The translations under genes and the position numbers were made by a program. The notes beneath the pieces were generated by a model, which was not told where the DNA came from, searched no databases, and was given only the letters and a program-made list of their open reading frames with translations. DNA of 64,000 nt, taken from positions 612,247,755-612,311,754 of the forward strand of contig NC_081409.1 of the NCBI RefSeq assembly GCF_030272615.1, given 5' to 3'. Every line of letters begins with the position of its first letter. Position 1 is the stretch's first letter. The stretch comes from Cryptomeria japonica (Eukaryota > Streptophyta > Pinopsida > Cupressales > Cupressaceae). Below are positions 1 to 10,559 of this stretch, piece by piece.

Positions 1-26
1 CTCATTGGAGTGTCCATATGCCAACA
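1..26 (-). repeat. Element A 3' LTR, terminal 26 bases
   Basis: Matches the outer end of the LTR at 5875-5900, ending in atatgccaaca. On the minus strand it starts TGTTGGCATATGG, the expected LTR start directly after the polypurine tract. Confidence 0.85.
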
Positions 27-41
27 ATCTCCCCCTTTGGC
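27..41 (-). promoter_or_regulatory. Element A polypurine tract
   Basis: The plus strand reads atctccccctttggc directly inside the 3' LTR. Its complement is a purine run (CAAAGGGGGAGAT) abutting the LTR start, the standard plus-strand primer position. The same tract occurs at 25886 (B) and 47315 (C). Confidence 0.8.
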
Positions 42-230
42 ATTGATGGCAACACTCATGAGAAATTTCAAAAAAAAGTGTTCTCCAAAAATGTGTGTCA
101 AAAATATTACCAAAAATGTGTGCTCCCCCTGAGCATATGATTCCTATAGTGTTTTAAATTTTATCATACCTCTACTCCCCCTTTGGCATCAATGACAAAG
201 GTTGTCAAGATGTCAGTGGAGTTTGTGGTT

Positions 231-3200
231 TCAACCTTGTAACTGAGTAGTTACAATTTGAAATAACTCTGCCAAAATTAAGTTTATGCTTTCCATAAAC
301 TTTTTATTATCTCTGATAGTTGTCCCTGTCCTCTGGACTGTACCGGTGAGTAGCTGCAAGTGTTATGTCGGTATCCTCTATCCCTGTATAAGTGTCTTAG
401 ATATTTCCTTCTGTAGTGATGCTAGATAGTCCAATCTTGGACTTAGTCTTAGTCTTAGATGTTTTTCCTTATTCACTATTCTTTCTTTCTCTCTTTCCAG
501 TTTTAATATCTCATCCTCAAAATTTGTTATCTGCTGCTCAAAAATTGATAGTGTATCATGTGAGTTGACAAAATTATCTGCAAGTTTATTGATCTCATCC
601 TATAACTTGCTCATCTTTTTATCTATATCTATGGTCAAAAGGTTTGTCTTACAGGTGTCTTTATATAGAGTTTTTAACTCCTTCAAAGAGTTGTAGAGTT
701 CCAGTAGAAGTGTGTCAAAATCTCGGTTACACTTCTTTATTTTCTCATCAAAGAATTTTTGTTTTTCAATTTCTACTTTATCCTTCAGTGTTTCTTCCTT
801 TATTTTCTCAATGTTTTCTGTGATATATTTACACAAAGTATCAATTTGTCCTAAAGAATCTTTATTTTCTATATTATAGTTAGGAGCAATTACCTTCAAA
901 ATTGGTATGGTATCATCTATAGCCTTATAGGCTTGAGAACTGCAATCTGTTATCCTCTTAATTGAATCTAAGAGTACTTCAGTCACATTTGTTGCTTTAA
1001 ATCTTGATGATGAACCAACATTTTGAATACTGCCGGTGGTGGAGGTAACCAGGCTTGTAGTGACCTCTGGTAGGTCTATTTGTGTTTTGGATTTCTTTAA
1101 GCAATGGTTTTTGTGCTTCTCTATTTGTCGGTGGCATTGTTTCCTTCTGTTCCTATTCTTGTTTCTATTCCGGAGCCTTTTGCTCTGTTTGTGTCTCAGA
1201 TGGTGTTTCAATTTGTTGCTTTGTTGGTTGCTCTATCTTTTGCTCTATCTTTTGCTCTGTCTCAGTCTAAGTTTCAACCTATTTCCCTGTGTTGTCATCT
1301 ATCTGTTCCTTTTGGGTGTTGTCTGTCTGCTTAGCTACCGGTGGCTCATTAGCCATTTCAGTTTTACCAGTGGTATCTTGATCTACCACAATGTTGATCT
1401 TTTGTGTATCAACATCTACTGTATATAGTACTTCAGGATTAGGATTGACATCCTCTACATCCATACTTTCAGTTGCCGGTTGATCTTCTGTGGTTGTTGT
1501 TGTTGTTACCGGTGGAGTAATCAAAGGAGGTGGGGGTAAGTTGTCTTTGACTTTGATGCAAGGTGGTCCACCAACTATACCTTTACCCTTGTCTTTTACC
1601 TTCTGATATACCTTAATTGGTCTAGGGCTCATATATTCTTCCTATTTTTCTTTTTCTACTAGGAATATGTCCCATGCATTCTCTGTCTCTTCAATCACCT
1701 CTTTGACTCTTCCTACCATTAAAGCAATGTACCGGTGTGCAGCAGAAAAGACTGACCGGTTGGCTTCAGCAATTAAATCATCAATTTCCTTGGGTGAGTT
1801 TACTAGGTATACATCAAGTAGTTTTTCTACCTTAATTTTCTTGTCAAGTTCTACTACTGCTAGTCTCCTTGATTCTATCCTTTTAAATAGTTCAACTGGA
1901 ATTTCATTTGTTACTTCCATCAAAAATTTCTTATACATGTCCATATGCAATATAACATTGTTTTCAACTTGTTCTCTTTCATCAGTTGTTAAAGTGTCAT
2001 ATATTTTCTCTATATTCTTCAATTTTCCTTCCTCTGTAATTTCATTTAACAATACATCAAGAGGGTCTAAGTCCTTGTTTGTCTTCTTCTTCTTTTTGGG
2101 TGTCAATTTCTTCTTCTTTGGTGTAGCCTTTCTTACCGGAGATCTCACTACTTGTTGTTTTTGTCTTGTCCTCTAGTTGAGGGTGTGGTTGCCGGCGAGG
2201 GATATCTTTTCCTTACAACTCTCTTGAAAGTTGCAGGCATGTCATTCTTCGAAGAAGTACCTACCGGTGATAGGTGAGTTTCAGGTTGTAGAGCTACTAA
2301 CTCATCCTCTATTATGCCAGTTTGTTTAAGTACATCTTCCTTTATTTCCTTAGCCTGTTTAGAACCTCTTCTTACTGATGCCTCAACCTTTTTCACTCTT
2401 TTCTTAGATTGTATTTGGCTTTCAATAGTTTTTGCATTACCAAATACTTCTTCCTTAGGTTCTTTAGGGGCTTCTAGAAGTGCTTTGGCATATGTTTCAA
2501 TGATCAGATCATCTGTCTCATAGCCCATCTTTGTTACCCAAACAGTCTTAGGGATGACTACTTCCATCTAGATCTCATCTTTCTTAATCACAAACAAAAT
2601 TTCCTTCTTGTATTTGTCAACCATCTTTTGTGATAGTCTGATTCTCTTCTTCATTTTGGCCTTAAATGCTTGGAAAAAGTCATTTATATTTTGTTCCTTG
2701 TCTTCTCCCATATTATTGAATAGTTCTATTAACTGTTTACCTACCGATATATCATAGCCAAGTTCTTTATAGCCTATACCGGGAACCTGTTTGCATATGT
2801 GTAGCATTAGGCATACTAACAGATTTCCAAACTTAAAAGTTCCTTTCTTGTCCTTCTTAATCTTTCCAAGATTGTCAATTAATTCATCTTTTAACCATTC
2901 ACATACATCAATCTTTGCATTATCTATGACCATTTCATAAGTACTCTTAATGCATAAACTTGATACTAAATTAAGTCTATTTGCATGACTGGCTTTATAC
3001 CCTAATATCATGCTGATAAATCTCACATTAATGTCTTTTACATCATTTACTCTTAGAGACCTCTTATCGAATGTGGCACTAGTTAGGTTTGTAACTAGGT
3101 CATTGGATACCTTCTTAGTTTTATCTGGTCTTTTACCAATGGTCGGTAACCCTGTGACGGCTTTCACAGCTTCCTTAGTGATTTAATGGATTGCATCTAG

Positions 3201-3575
3201 CCAAAAAAATTCTCTATGCACCCTGCTTAAGACTATCCTAATAACATCCTTGGGAAATTCAGGAATGCTAAGGATCTCTGTGAATCCTAGGGTTTCAATG
3301 ATCTTGTGTTCATCTTTGATATTGCCAGATTCATCACATATCATAGTTTTAAACATTGTCTTAATCTCTTCATCTCCTAGTTCCTCAATGTTGTAGTGAA
3401 TGTAAATTCTTGGGTCTTCAGAATAAACAACTCCCTTGGGAATTTGAGAAAAAGCACCTAAAGCATCATCTTTCTTTGCTACTTCGGGAATTATTTGAAA
3501 TACAGGCCTAGGTCTTTTTATGATTTCTACAACAGTGGGGTTTGCTACATATTCAATTGCAGAGGTGGATGCCAT
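231..3575 (-). pseudogene. Element A ORF2, unrecognised accessory protein, decayed
   Basis: I do not recognise this family. It runs about 1,115 codons from ATG at 3575 to TGA at 231, with premature stops (for example near 3183 and 2568) and two frame changes, near 2148 and in the slippery TTTTGCTCTATC repeats around 1240-1265. The N-terminal part has RPVFQIIPE, a WLDAI segment and VTGLP near residue 141, then KGTFKFGNLLVCLMLH near residue 240. A lysine-rich linker (PKKKKLTPKKKK) near residue 488 leads to a Pro/Thr/Val-rich stretch and a long C-terminal coiled coil. Elements B and C encode the same protein in the same place. The helical N-terminal part loosely resembles plant mobile-domain or putative-transposon-protein families; that is inference only. 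Confidence 0.7.
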
Positions 3576-3877
3576 GATAAAATACCTTTAACTACCTTTG
3601 GGATGGATGATTGCTTGGAGTTTTCTTGCTTTTTGCTCGAAATTCCTTAGCTCAGAATCTTCGCACTCTTCGTAGGTTTGAAATCTCGGTGAAGTGAAAT
3701 GGAGCCAAAACCACAAATTTATAACCTTTATTTGCCATCTACCACATTAAATGTATGTTAGTTAAGTAATAACTTAACATGTCTGTCGGTATATGAGTAT
3801 CTTTCAACTTCTCATTTTTAACCGAGGGAATAATAGCACATGTCATTTGATTTGCTAAACCCCCAAAGAAGCTTTCT

Positions 3878-5035
3878 TCAATTCGATGAAGAACTTCCTG
3901 CTGGTGGAGCACTACTCTGTCCTGCCAGTGTAGTAATACTTTGTTTTTCTAGTGGGGTGTTAATTGATTCTACTAGTGGAGGAGTATTCCCAACATTTAG
4001 ATCTGCTTTTCTAATCCATTGTTTTGAGAATTCTTGCTTTACCTCTTCAACTTTTTATTTCCCTTTCAAGCTAGCACCTTTGTTGTCTACCGGTGTTCCT
4101 TTGCTTCTACAGAATTTTGCAATATGCCCAATCTTGTTACATGCATAACAAGTTACATTGTTTTTCTGAATAGCTTTGCTATAGCCTATGCCAATTTGTG
4201 TTTTGCATTGATTAGATAAGTGTCGATATCTTCCACAAACATAACATCTCACATTCATTCTACAATTTTCTAAGTTGTGACCAACGTTGTTGCATTTTGA
4301 ACATTGACCGGTGGGTGTGTTGATGTTCTAATAACTTCTAGATCTACATTGATTTTCTCTATGCCCATACTTATTACAATTAAAGCATTTTCCATTAAAT
4401 TTATAAGCATTAGTTTGTCTTACCGGTTTGCTATGATCCTGAGTATTTACAGTACCAGAGCTTTCACCAACTTCAAAGCCAATTCCACAAGTATCACCAT
4501 TAGGTTTTTGAGTCTTCAACAAGTCACCAAGTTCCTCTGAGCTTTTCTTGAATTTATCTTTGTGTTGATTTGCAATATCCAGTTCTCTTTGTAAGATCTC
4601 TTTTTGTCTCATTAGTTCATTTGAGTCATTCTGTGTATGCATCAGATCTGTCTTTAATAGGTCATTTTCATAGATAAGTCTTGTGTTCTCATTTGCTGCA
4701 TCACTTAGTCTTCTGGTCAATTCTTCTTCATTCTTATTCCTATCCTCAATTTCTTTGCAAAACCTCATAGTCATATCCTGCATCTCATTGTTTGTTGCCA
4801 TGTTCTCTTGCTTCAGCTTCCCTATCATATCATTTAGAGTTTCCTTTTCATCATTCTCAAATTGCATCTTTTCACAAAGTTCTCTTCTCTTGTTTCTTGC
4901 AGTGGTGAGATTTTCTTGAAGTGCCTGAATGATATCCTGAGCTGCTTTTAGATCATCTTCAAGTTTGATGTTTTTCAATATCTCTGTATCATAGTCTGAG
5001 AGAGCTGCTTCAAGTTGCTTCATCAAGTTTTCCAT
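3878..5035 (-). pseudogene. Element A gag-like ORF: coiled coil plus four CCHC zinc knuckles
   Basis: The likely start is the ATG at 5035 (MENLMKQLEAALSDYD), just downstream of the primer site. Residues 1-200 are a long heptad-rich coiled coil, followed by GIGFEVGESSG, a motif also seen in the Copia gag of element E (GIGFEEGQSS). Four CX2CX4HX4C-type knuckles follow: CFNCNKYGHRENQC, CSKCNNVGHNLENC, CYVCGRYRHLSNQC and CYACNKIGHIAKFC. A TAA stop near 4328 separates knuckles one and two, and another stop sits at 4055. The tail is Ser/Pro-rich. The usual N-terminal Copia gag (UBN2) domain is absent, so this looks like the C-terminal half of a Sirevirus-like gag. A non-coding spacer of about 300 bp separates it from ORF2. 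Confidence 0.75.
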
Positions 5036-5092
5036 CTTTACCGGTTTCAAGATCTTCCTCAAGCTATTAGGCTTCTGAAAATAGAGGACCAA

Positions 5093-5104
5093 GCTCTGAT
5101 ACCA
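5093..5104 (-). promoter_or_regulatory. Element A primer-binding site (initiator tRNA-Met)
   Basis: The complement is TGGTATCAGAGC, two bases inside the 5' LTR end. This is the standard plant site complementary to the 3' end of initiator tRNA-Met. It fixes the element as minus strand. Confidence 0.93.
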
Positions 5105-5106
5105 AT

Positions 5107-5900
5107 TGTTAGGATTCCCATAGATACTGAGAGGGGGGGGTGAATCAATATCTAACCGGTTATTGGCATTTCTTATCTTAAAACATGCAGAACATATTAT
5201 AACAGTGTACCGGTATGCAAGAAATAATGCAATAAATAGAATTAAGAACATCCACATGAAAAGCACACCATAACACAATGATTTAATGAGGAAACCCGAT
5301 GTGGGAAAAACCTCGGTGGGATTTGTGACCCACAATATTATCTTACTGGCCAATAAGAGAATATTACTTACAATAGGGGCTTGCACATGCAAGAAGGCCA
5401 CTTGCCTAGAGCTCACTGCTCAATGGGAAGTCTCACTGACTTACAATGTGGATTATACAAATCCAATATCTTGTACTTCTTTACAATAGCATCTTCAATG
5501 CCAGATTCAGTACCGGTTTCTGCTCTATTCTTTACATATACCCCTTAACCTATATTTCGCATAATAGGTCTGCCTAATTTCGCCTCATCATTTTACTACA
5601 TCCTTACAAAATGTCCTACAATGACTTCTTATATATATAAGTCATTTTACAATGATATTGAGTCAGCTTACAAAGTTTATTAAATAATAAACAAAATATA
5701 TTATAACAAAATCATGTCAGCCTCTGTGCCGGTATGCTTCCTTTTTCTGTGTCGGTGCCGGTGTTCTGAATGCTGGTGTAGAGTGTGTTCTGCTGATGCC
5801 GGTGAAGTGTCTTGTCGATGCCATAGGATTGTAAGGTTGCCATCAATGACAAAACCTTCAATCACCTTCAATGTCTCATTGGAGTGTCCATATGCCAACA
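5107..5900 (-). repeat. Element A 5' LTR (794 bp)
   Basis: Bounded by tgttaggatt and gccaaca on the plus strand (TG/CA ends). It holds the tract gagaggggggggtgaatca near one end and the block gtgggaaaaacctcggtggg that recurs in the LTRs of B, C and E. A TATA-like palindrome ttatatatataag lies at 5629-5641 and is the best core-promoter candidate on the minus strand. Confidence 0.88.
5628..5641 (-). promoter_or_regulatory. Putative TATA box of element A LTR
   Basis: The sequence cttatatatataag reads almost the same on both strands and lies in the middle of the LTR, a usual place for the U3/R promoter. Confidence 0.4.
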
Positions 5901-7150
5901 CCCTTACCTATCAATTCTACTTCCTGCAGACCCCCAATCTGCCTTATGATCTTAGCAATACCTATTTTCAAGGGGACCTGATAAGGGAGCAAATATGGAG
6001 TTCCCCTAAAGCCATACACTCTAAAAATAGTAGAACCAGGATACAAAAATATATCACCCCAATTATGTACAATTTTGATATCTTCTGCAAATTCCTTGGG
6101 TCTGATAAATTGAAGAACTTTTGGGATCCTGGGGTTCTCTTGACACAAGAGAATTCTTAACCTTGATGCAAGACATTTGTCAAACTTTAAATAGCCGGCA
6201 TCTTCTCTATCCCAGGAAAGATATGCACTCCATAATTGCATTGGTATGTTTTCACCATCTTTTACTCTCAGTAAGTCCATACCCTCTGTAAAATAGTCTA
6301 CACCCTTAAACAAGAACATGTGCATTAACAAATAATACTAGCCAAAAGGTCTATCCACCTTGGCAATATTAATGCCAATCAAACCCTCATCGATCACAGT
6401 TTCTAGATAAGGTGCAAAGTCATAAGCTACTGTTATAGATGGATTGAGAATTTGTGCAATCATGAGCATATAATGAGTTGGCATAGCATTTTCTGAATCC
6501 TCTCCAAAAATCTGACACGGAGACCAATATACTCCTTTAGCCCTCAAAGTGAAAAAATCCATAGGGAAAGGTTCAACTATACTGGGCCCTACCAATGTTA
6601 GCCCACCTATTTTTGCAAAGAACTCCCTTATTGGTCCACATCTAAGATGATCTTTTTGAGTATCATAGACCTTCTTTAACATTTCAAAATCAATCGGCTC
6701 TAGATAATTTGAAGATTCATTTAGCCGGAAAACCCTTCTAATCTCATCAGCTGTAACTTAAATCAAAGGGATTCCACTTACATTCCTTACAATTTTGGTA
6801 ACAGAGTCATAATTCTTTGCAATTTGGGTCAACAAGTCAACATCCATAAGAACCCCAGGGACCACCAATTTCCCGACATCTAATTGCCATAGGTTGTTTG
6901 TAGGAGATGCATTTTGCTAACTAAACCCCACCATGAACAGATTTAAACCAGACGTGCCTATCTGGGGTTCTCTTAACCAATGTCATTTGTTGAACAAACC
7001 ATCACCAATTTGCAAGCAAGAAGATTTGGGTACAAGTTCTTTTTGTTTGGCAGAACTATTCGTAGACTGAACCAACTATTCTAAAAAATCATCACAGATG
7101 GCCCTTTCCTGATAATCTATTCTCTCTTTGAATTCCCATCGTGGTGCCAT
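5901..7150 (-). pseudogene. Element G ORF, N-terminal 417 codons, homologous to H ORF
   Basis: Starts at ATG 7150 (MAPRWEFKERIDYQE) and stays in one frame to 5901, where element A cuts it. Lesions are in-frame stops, including positions after DDFLE, after FNK and after RPFG; I see no frameshift. It matches the H ORF along its length: NNLWQLDVGKLVVPGV against NNLWGLNLGKLEVANV, AKNYDSVTK against ANNYDPKTK, PMQLW in both, HNWGDIFLYPG against HN-stop-GDFYFF, and FRVYGFRGTPYLLP against IRVYEFEGKPYVLP. The H stop aligned with the W of HNW suggests a TGG-to-TAG change there. I cannot name the family. It may be related to plant mobile-domain proteins, but no signature motif proves it. Confidence 0.7.
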
Positions 7151-7494
7151 TTTGATAATTTAGGGTTTATCTTATTTTAACTTTTTAATTCAACGAACCC
7201 TTCAAATTTTCAAGAACTAGACAATACCAACACACAAGAGCATAAATTACAAATATAGCAGTCGTAGAACAACTTACTTGTCACCTGAAAACTCACAGAA
7301 GCTGCAAACTTTGTCTCCACTAACCCTTCGTGAAAGCCTTTTACAATCAAAATCTCAAAAAACAAGATTTTATGAAGCAACCTTAGCGGCAAATCAGCAT
7401 TAATTCTCATCAACCAAGCCACATGCTCTACAATTAATTCATTTGAATTTCAAACTTTCCGCTCCAACGGACCAAAAGGATTTTTGTAGTGCGC
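7151..7494. other. Element G leader, no gene
   Basis: AT-rich untranslated region upstream of the G ORF. No splice sites, RNA gene or primer site could be supported. Confidence 0.5.
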
Positions 7495-8045
7495 TTTTTC
7501 CTTCAGTCACTGATCCACAAAGAGTAAAAAACTAGCAACTCTCATTCATGACTCAGTGACAACTGTTAGATCGCTCAGATCTAACATGCCCTTTAATCAC
7601 TTAAGTCTTGCGAAGAGGGCTCGCCATATTATGTGTCTACCTTTAGTCGCTGAGTCGCGATGGGTAAAAGACTTGTATCTTCCCATCATGGTCTCACGAC
7701 TACTGTTGGATCTCTTAGATCTAACAACACTTTAAAGTACTTTAGCAGCTCGCACTTGTCGAGCCCACCCTTTAGTCATTGATCCATGAATGGTAAAGAA
7801 CTCGCTAATTTCTATTGCAGTCTTACGACCACCATAGGATCAAATCTTTATCGCTCTAACTTTAAGACACCTTCGTCGTTTGACCACCACTGCTCCATCA
7901 TTGGATCTCTGCCCGACACTGCCACTGCCAGCTTATCGCTGAGTCGTGAAGACTATTCAATGCACAACTTCCCTTCACGATCTCAAGACCGCCATTAGAT
8001 TATTCAGATCTACCAGACTTTTAAGAACCCGATACATGCGTTAAA
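7495..8045. repeat. Degenerate tandem repeats, about 130-bp period, four units
   Basis: Units begin near 7497, 7640, 7768 and 7930. Each carries a (t)tagtc(g/a)ctga(g/t)tc(g/c)(c/t)gatggtaaa-like start, a tctcacgac(c/a)a segment, an (a)gatct core and a tttaa end. The repeats are diverged, with indels. They lie in the leader of element G, upstream of its ORF, as the tcgatg cluster does in element H. Confidence 0.55.
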
Positions 8046-8343
8046 GATCTTATTTAGTACTTAGGGAATATTAAAGAGTTCCAACTTTAATAAAAATGAA
8101 ACCCGCCTAAGGTTAAGACTTAAATGACCCCTTTCAATGACATAATGACCCTTTCGGTTAAGTGGTGAAAAAGGTAACGACTAAATAGATTTTCCCTAAG
8201 GAAAACAAGACATGAAGATTTTTTGCATCAAAGGTCTCAAAATTATTAAACCGAAAACCCTTAGAAGCCATTGACTTGCAAACTAGGAACATTCTGCAAA
8301 ATTGCAGAAAATTTAGAGATATCAGGAATATTACAACACCACC

Positions 8344-9060
8344 CAAATTATTGATAACAGAAGCATTTACTTCCAAACACTTTGAAAAATTAACTGATGG
8401 CTTATGGTCATACCACAGTTCATAAGGTGTCATTCTGCTATTTGTTCTCAGCTAAACTTGGTTCAAAGTATATACAGCAGTATGAACTGCTTTCTTCCGG
8501 TACATATTTGGTATGTTTACTTCATTCAACATAATTCTTTCCATCTCCTTGAAAGTCCAAGGTTTCCTTTCAACAACACCATTTTGTTGTGGTGTCCTTG
8601 GGGCTGAATACTATCTTATGATTCCATGTCTCTCACATAGTCTACAAACTCATTTTATGTGAACTCACCACCCTGATTAGATCTTAGACACTTTAGCTTA
8701 CATCCACTTTCCCTCTCAACCTTCTTCCAAAATATTTTGAACCTCTCATATGCTTGTGATTTTTCATGTAGAAAGGTGACCCAATTCATTCTTGATAAAT
8801 CATCAATAAACAGCATGAAGTATCTCTCACCAACTAAAGCTCTTGTTCTGGTTGATCCACATAGATCAGTATACACAAGTTCTAAGGGCCTTAAGGTATT
8901 ATGTTTTTTGGTCTTGAAGGTTACCTTAGTCTACTTACCTCTTAGACATTCATCACAAAAGGTGCTTATCAGTTTGATGATTGGTGGTATATGTCTCACA
9001 TAGCCTTTCTTACTCACCTTAACTATATTATCAAAGTTTATATGACCTAATGTTTTGTGC
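8344..9060 (-). pseudogene. Element E integrase (zinc-binding region and core), decayed
   Basis: The HHCC zinc-binding region is readable at about 9060-8930 as WHKTLGHINF … CDECLRGK, with both His and both Cys kept. The core follows with TDLCGSTRTRALVGERYFM, FIDDLSR and LRSNQGGEF. In active Copia integrases the last motif is normally an LRSD-(N/R/K)-GGEF type, so the second catalytic Asp appears to be Asn here. MTPYELWYDHKPSV and FGSKC mark the C-terminal part before element G interrupts it. Frameshifts and stops occur throughout. The enzyme would have joined element cDNA to host DNA, but this copy should be inactive. Confidence 0.82.
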
Positions 9061-9076
9061 CATAGCCAGCTCTCAT

Positions 9077-9480
9077 CTACTTGTGGGATTCAAAGAATTC
9101 CTTCATATTGTACACATTTCCATCTGTCCTTTTACCTTCTACAACAATTTGCCTGGTACTTTCCTTCCTTATCTGACAGTCGATAAAGTCAAATGTGAAT
9201 TTGTATCTTTCATCATACATATAACTCACACTTAGCAAATTCCGCTTTAATCCTTTCACATAGTATACATCATGTGCTTTTAATTTTCCATCTGCGTTTA
9301 GGGTTCCTTTTCCTTTATCTTGATGGAAGAGTTGTCTCCAAACTTCATTGAATCTTCATTCCAATCTTCAAACTTGATGAACTTCTTTTTGTCTCTATTC
9401 ATATTATTGGAGCATCCATTGTCTACAACCCATAAATTTCTTCTTTCTGCATGTAGGGTGGTCTATACAATCAAACTTGA
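9077..9480 (-). pseudogene. Element E protease and GAG-pre-integrase remnants
   Basis: Around 9460-9430 the minus strand reads WVVDNGCSNNMNRD, equivalent to the Copia aspartic protease signature W.(V/L)DSGCS.HM, with Asn in place of Ser after the catalytic Asp. Downstream, 9259-9077 reads RNLLSVSYMYDERYKFTFDF, the usual GAG-pre-integrase domain that lies between protease and integrase. The order matches a Copia pol. Several frame breaks separate the pieces, so no functional protein is expected. Confidence 0.75.
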
Positions 9481-9740
9481 TTCTGCTTTATTCTTATTCT
9501 TCTCAACCCAAACTGGGTTGGCTTCCTTCTTCTTGTCTACTGCAATTTTTTGCTCCAGTTTTTCTTTCGATCTCTGATCCGATACTGACTTCTTTTGCCA
9601 AAATTTTGACAATGATAACATTTCACTTTGACATTGAAAGATGAACTTGAAAAACTATTTTAGAACATTGGTAGAATTCTCCTACATTCATAACTCCTAT
9701 GACCAAGCCCATAATAGTGATAAACAATAACATTTCTCTC

Positions 9741-10439
9741 TCAAAGTGCAGCAAATGGATTTCTACTTTCAAAACTATGTGGGGGCTTATGCATCAAACT
9801 ACAATCAGTAATTCTATGTCCAAACTTATTACACTGGTAATAGTAACCATGGAATTTGGGTACATACCAATCATGTCGCTTTGGACTGACTAACCTTTGT
9901 CTCACCGAGTGTCTTCCTCTCACATTGTTGATGTTAGTGAATCCTTCATTATCAACCCTAGGCTTGCCTTTAGGATATGTATTCTGGTATAGTGAATGAG
10001 CCTTCTAGTTTGAAGTTTGAGCATTGTGATTCACATGTCGATTTCTAGTAATTTCAGCGTAGGTCTTCTGCTCAGTAGCTTTGTTGATAGTAAAAGGTTT
10101 GTTTTTCTTTACTTTCACATGAAGAAGAAAACTGTATCTCCTTACCTAATGTGTCTTTGTTGTTTGAACTTTGACCTTCTTCAAAACCTATGCCTCTGGT
10201 ATCTTTCGAGTGCTTCTGATTACTCAACATCTTGTCCAAGGCTTCAGTGTTGCTCTCATATTTGCTCCTCATCTTTAATTCATTCTTTCTCTTTTCAAGC
10301 TCCTTTCTGAGCCTTACAATTTCTTCTTCTAGATTCAGATGCTCCTTCTCCTTCTTTATCAAATCAGAGGATGTAACTTCACATATCATCTTAGCTTCTT
10401 CCAATTGTAGTTTCAGATTAAAAATTGTTTTCTTGGACT
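9741..10439 (-). pseudogene. Element E gag C-terminal part: coiled coil, GIGFEEGQSS, zinc knuckle
   Basis: Minus-strand reading gives KTIFNLKLQLEEAK, a Lys/Glu-rich coiled coil (EEEIVRLRKELEKRKNEL), LDKMLSNQKHSKD and GIGFEEGQSS. A CCHC knuckle (CNKFGHRITDC) follows near 9830. The upstream limit is the boundary of unit F at 10440. The frame continues into 13118-13389 once F and one copy of its 5-bp duplication are removed. This is the part of gag that elements A, B and C appear to have kept. Confidence 0.75.
10435..10439. repeat. Target duplication of unit F, left copy (GGACT)
   Basis: Identical to 13119-13123 and directly flanks the TG/CA ends of unit F. Confidence 0.85.
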
Positions 10440-10559
10440 TGTTATGCCCTACATATCTAGCCCCATCATATTTCATTTCATGAAAATGTGGGTTCCATTT
10501 TTGTCCTTTTCTGTTAGTTTTTGCGCATTGGATTTTTTTGGATTTTGTTTTGGTCACTT

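Larger units (their letters stand above)
1..5900 (-). mobile_element. Element A: pol-less LTR retroelement, 3' LTR cut by window start
   Basis: The element reads on the minus strand in the order 5' LTR (5107-5900), primer-binding site, gag-like ORF, long unrecognised ORF2, polypurine tract, 3' LTR. Only the first 26 bases of the 3' LTR are in the window; they repeat the other LTR's outer end (…atatgccaaca). No protease, integrase, reverse transcriptase or RNase H is visible, so it must depend on another element's enzymes. It sits in the ORF of element G, whose homology stops exactly at 5900. The right-hand target duplication should be 5901-5905 (ccctt); its partner lies outside the window. 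Elements B and C have the same layout. Confidence 0.88.
5901..8338 (-). mobile_element. Element G (right part), relative of element H
   Basis: Minus-strand unit interrupted on its left by element A. Its right end is …ttacaaca at 8338, so the minus strand starts TGTTGTAATATTCC. It is followed by ccacc (8339-8343), a candidate target duplication whose partner is outside the window. Directly outside, the Copia integrase reading of element E resumes (FGSKC, then INNLG after a frame change). Like H, G has about 1.2 kb of repeat-bearing leader and then one long ORF. No LTR partner, primer site or polymerase is visible. Confidence 0.6.

Noticed and set aside
1036-1428. Cysteine/leucine-rich plus-strand ORFs that look like small secreted proteins
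   Set aside because: They are antisense to the conserved ORF2 of element A, whose protein is supported by two other copies.
5035-5416. Hydrophobic N-terminal extension of the A gag ORF resembling a membrane segment
   Set aside because: It reads through the LTR end and primer-binding site; the conserved start is the ATG at 5035, as in B and C.
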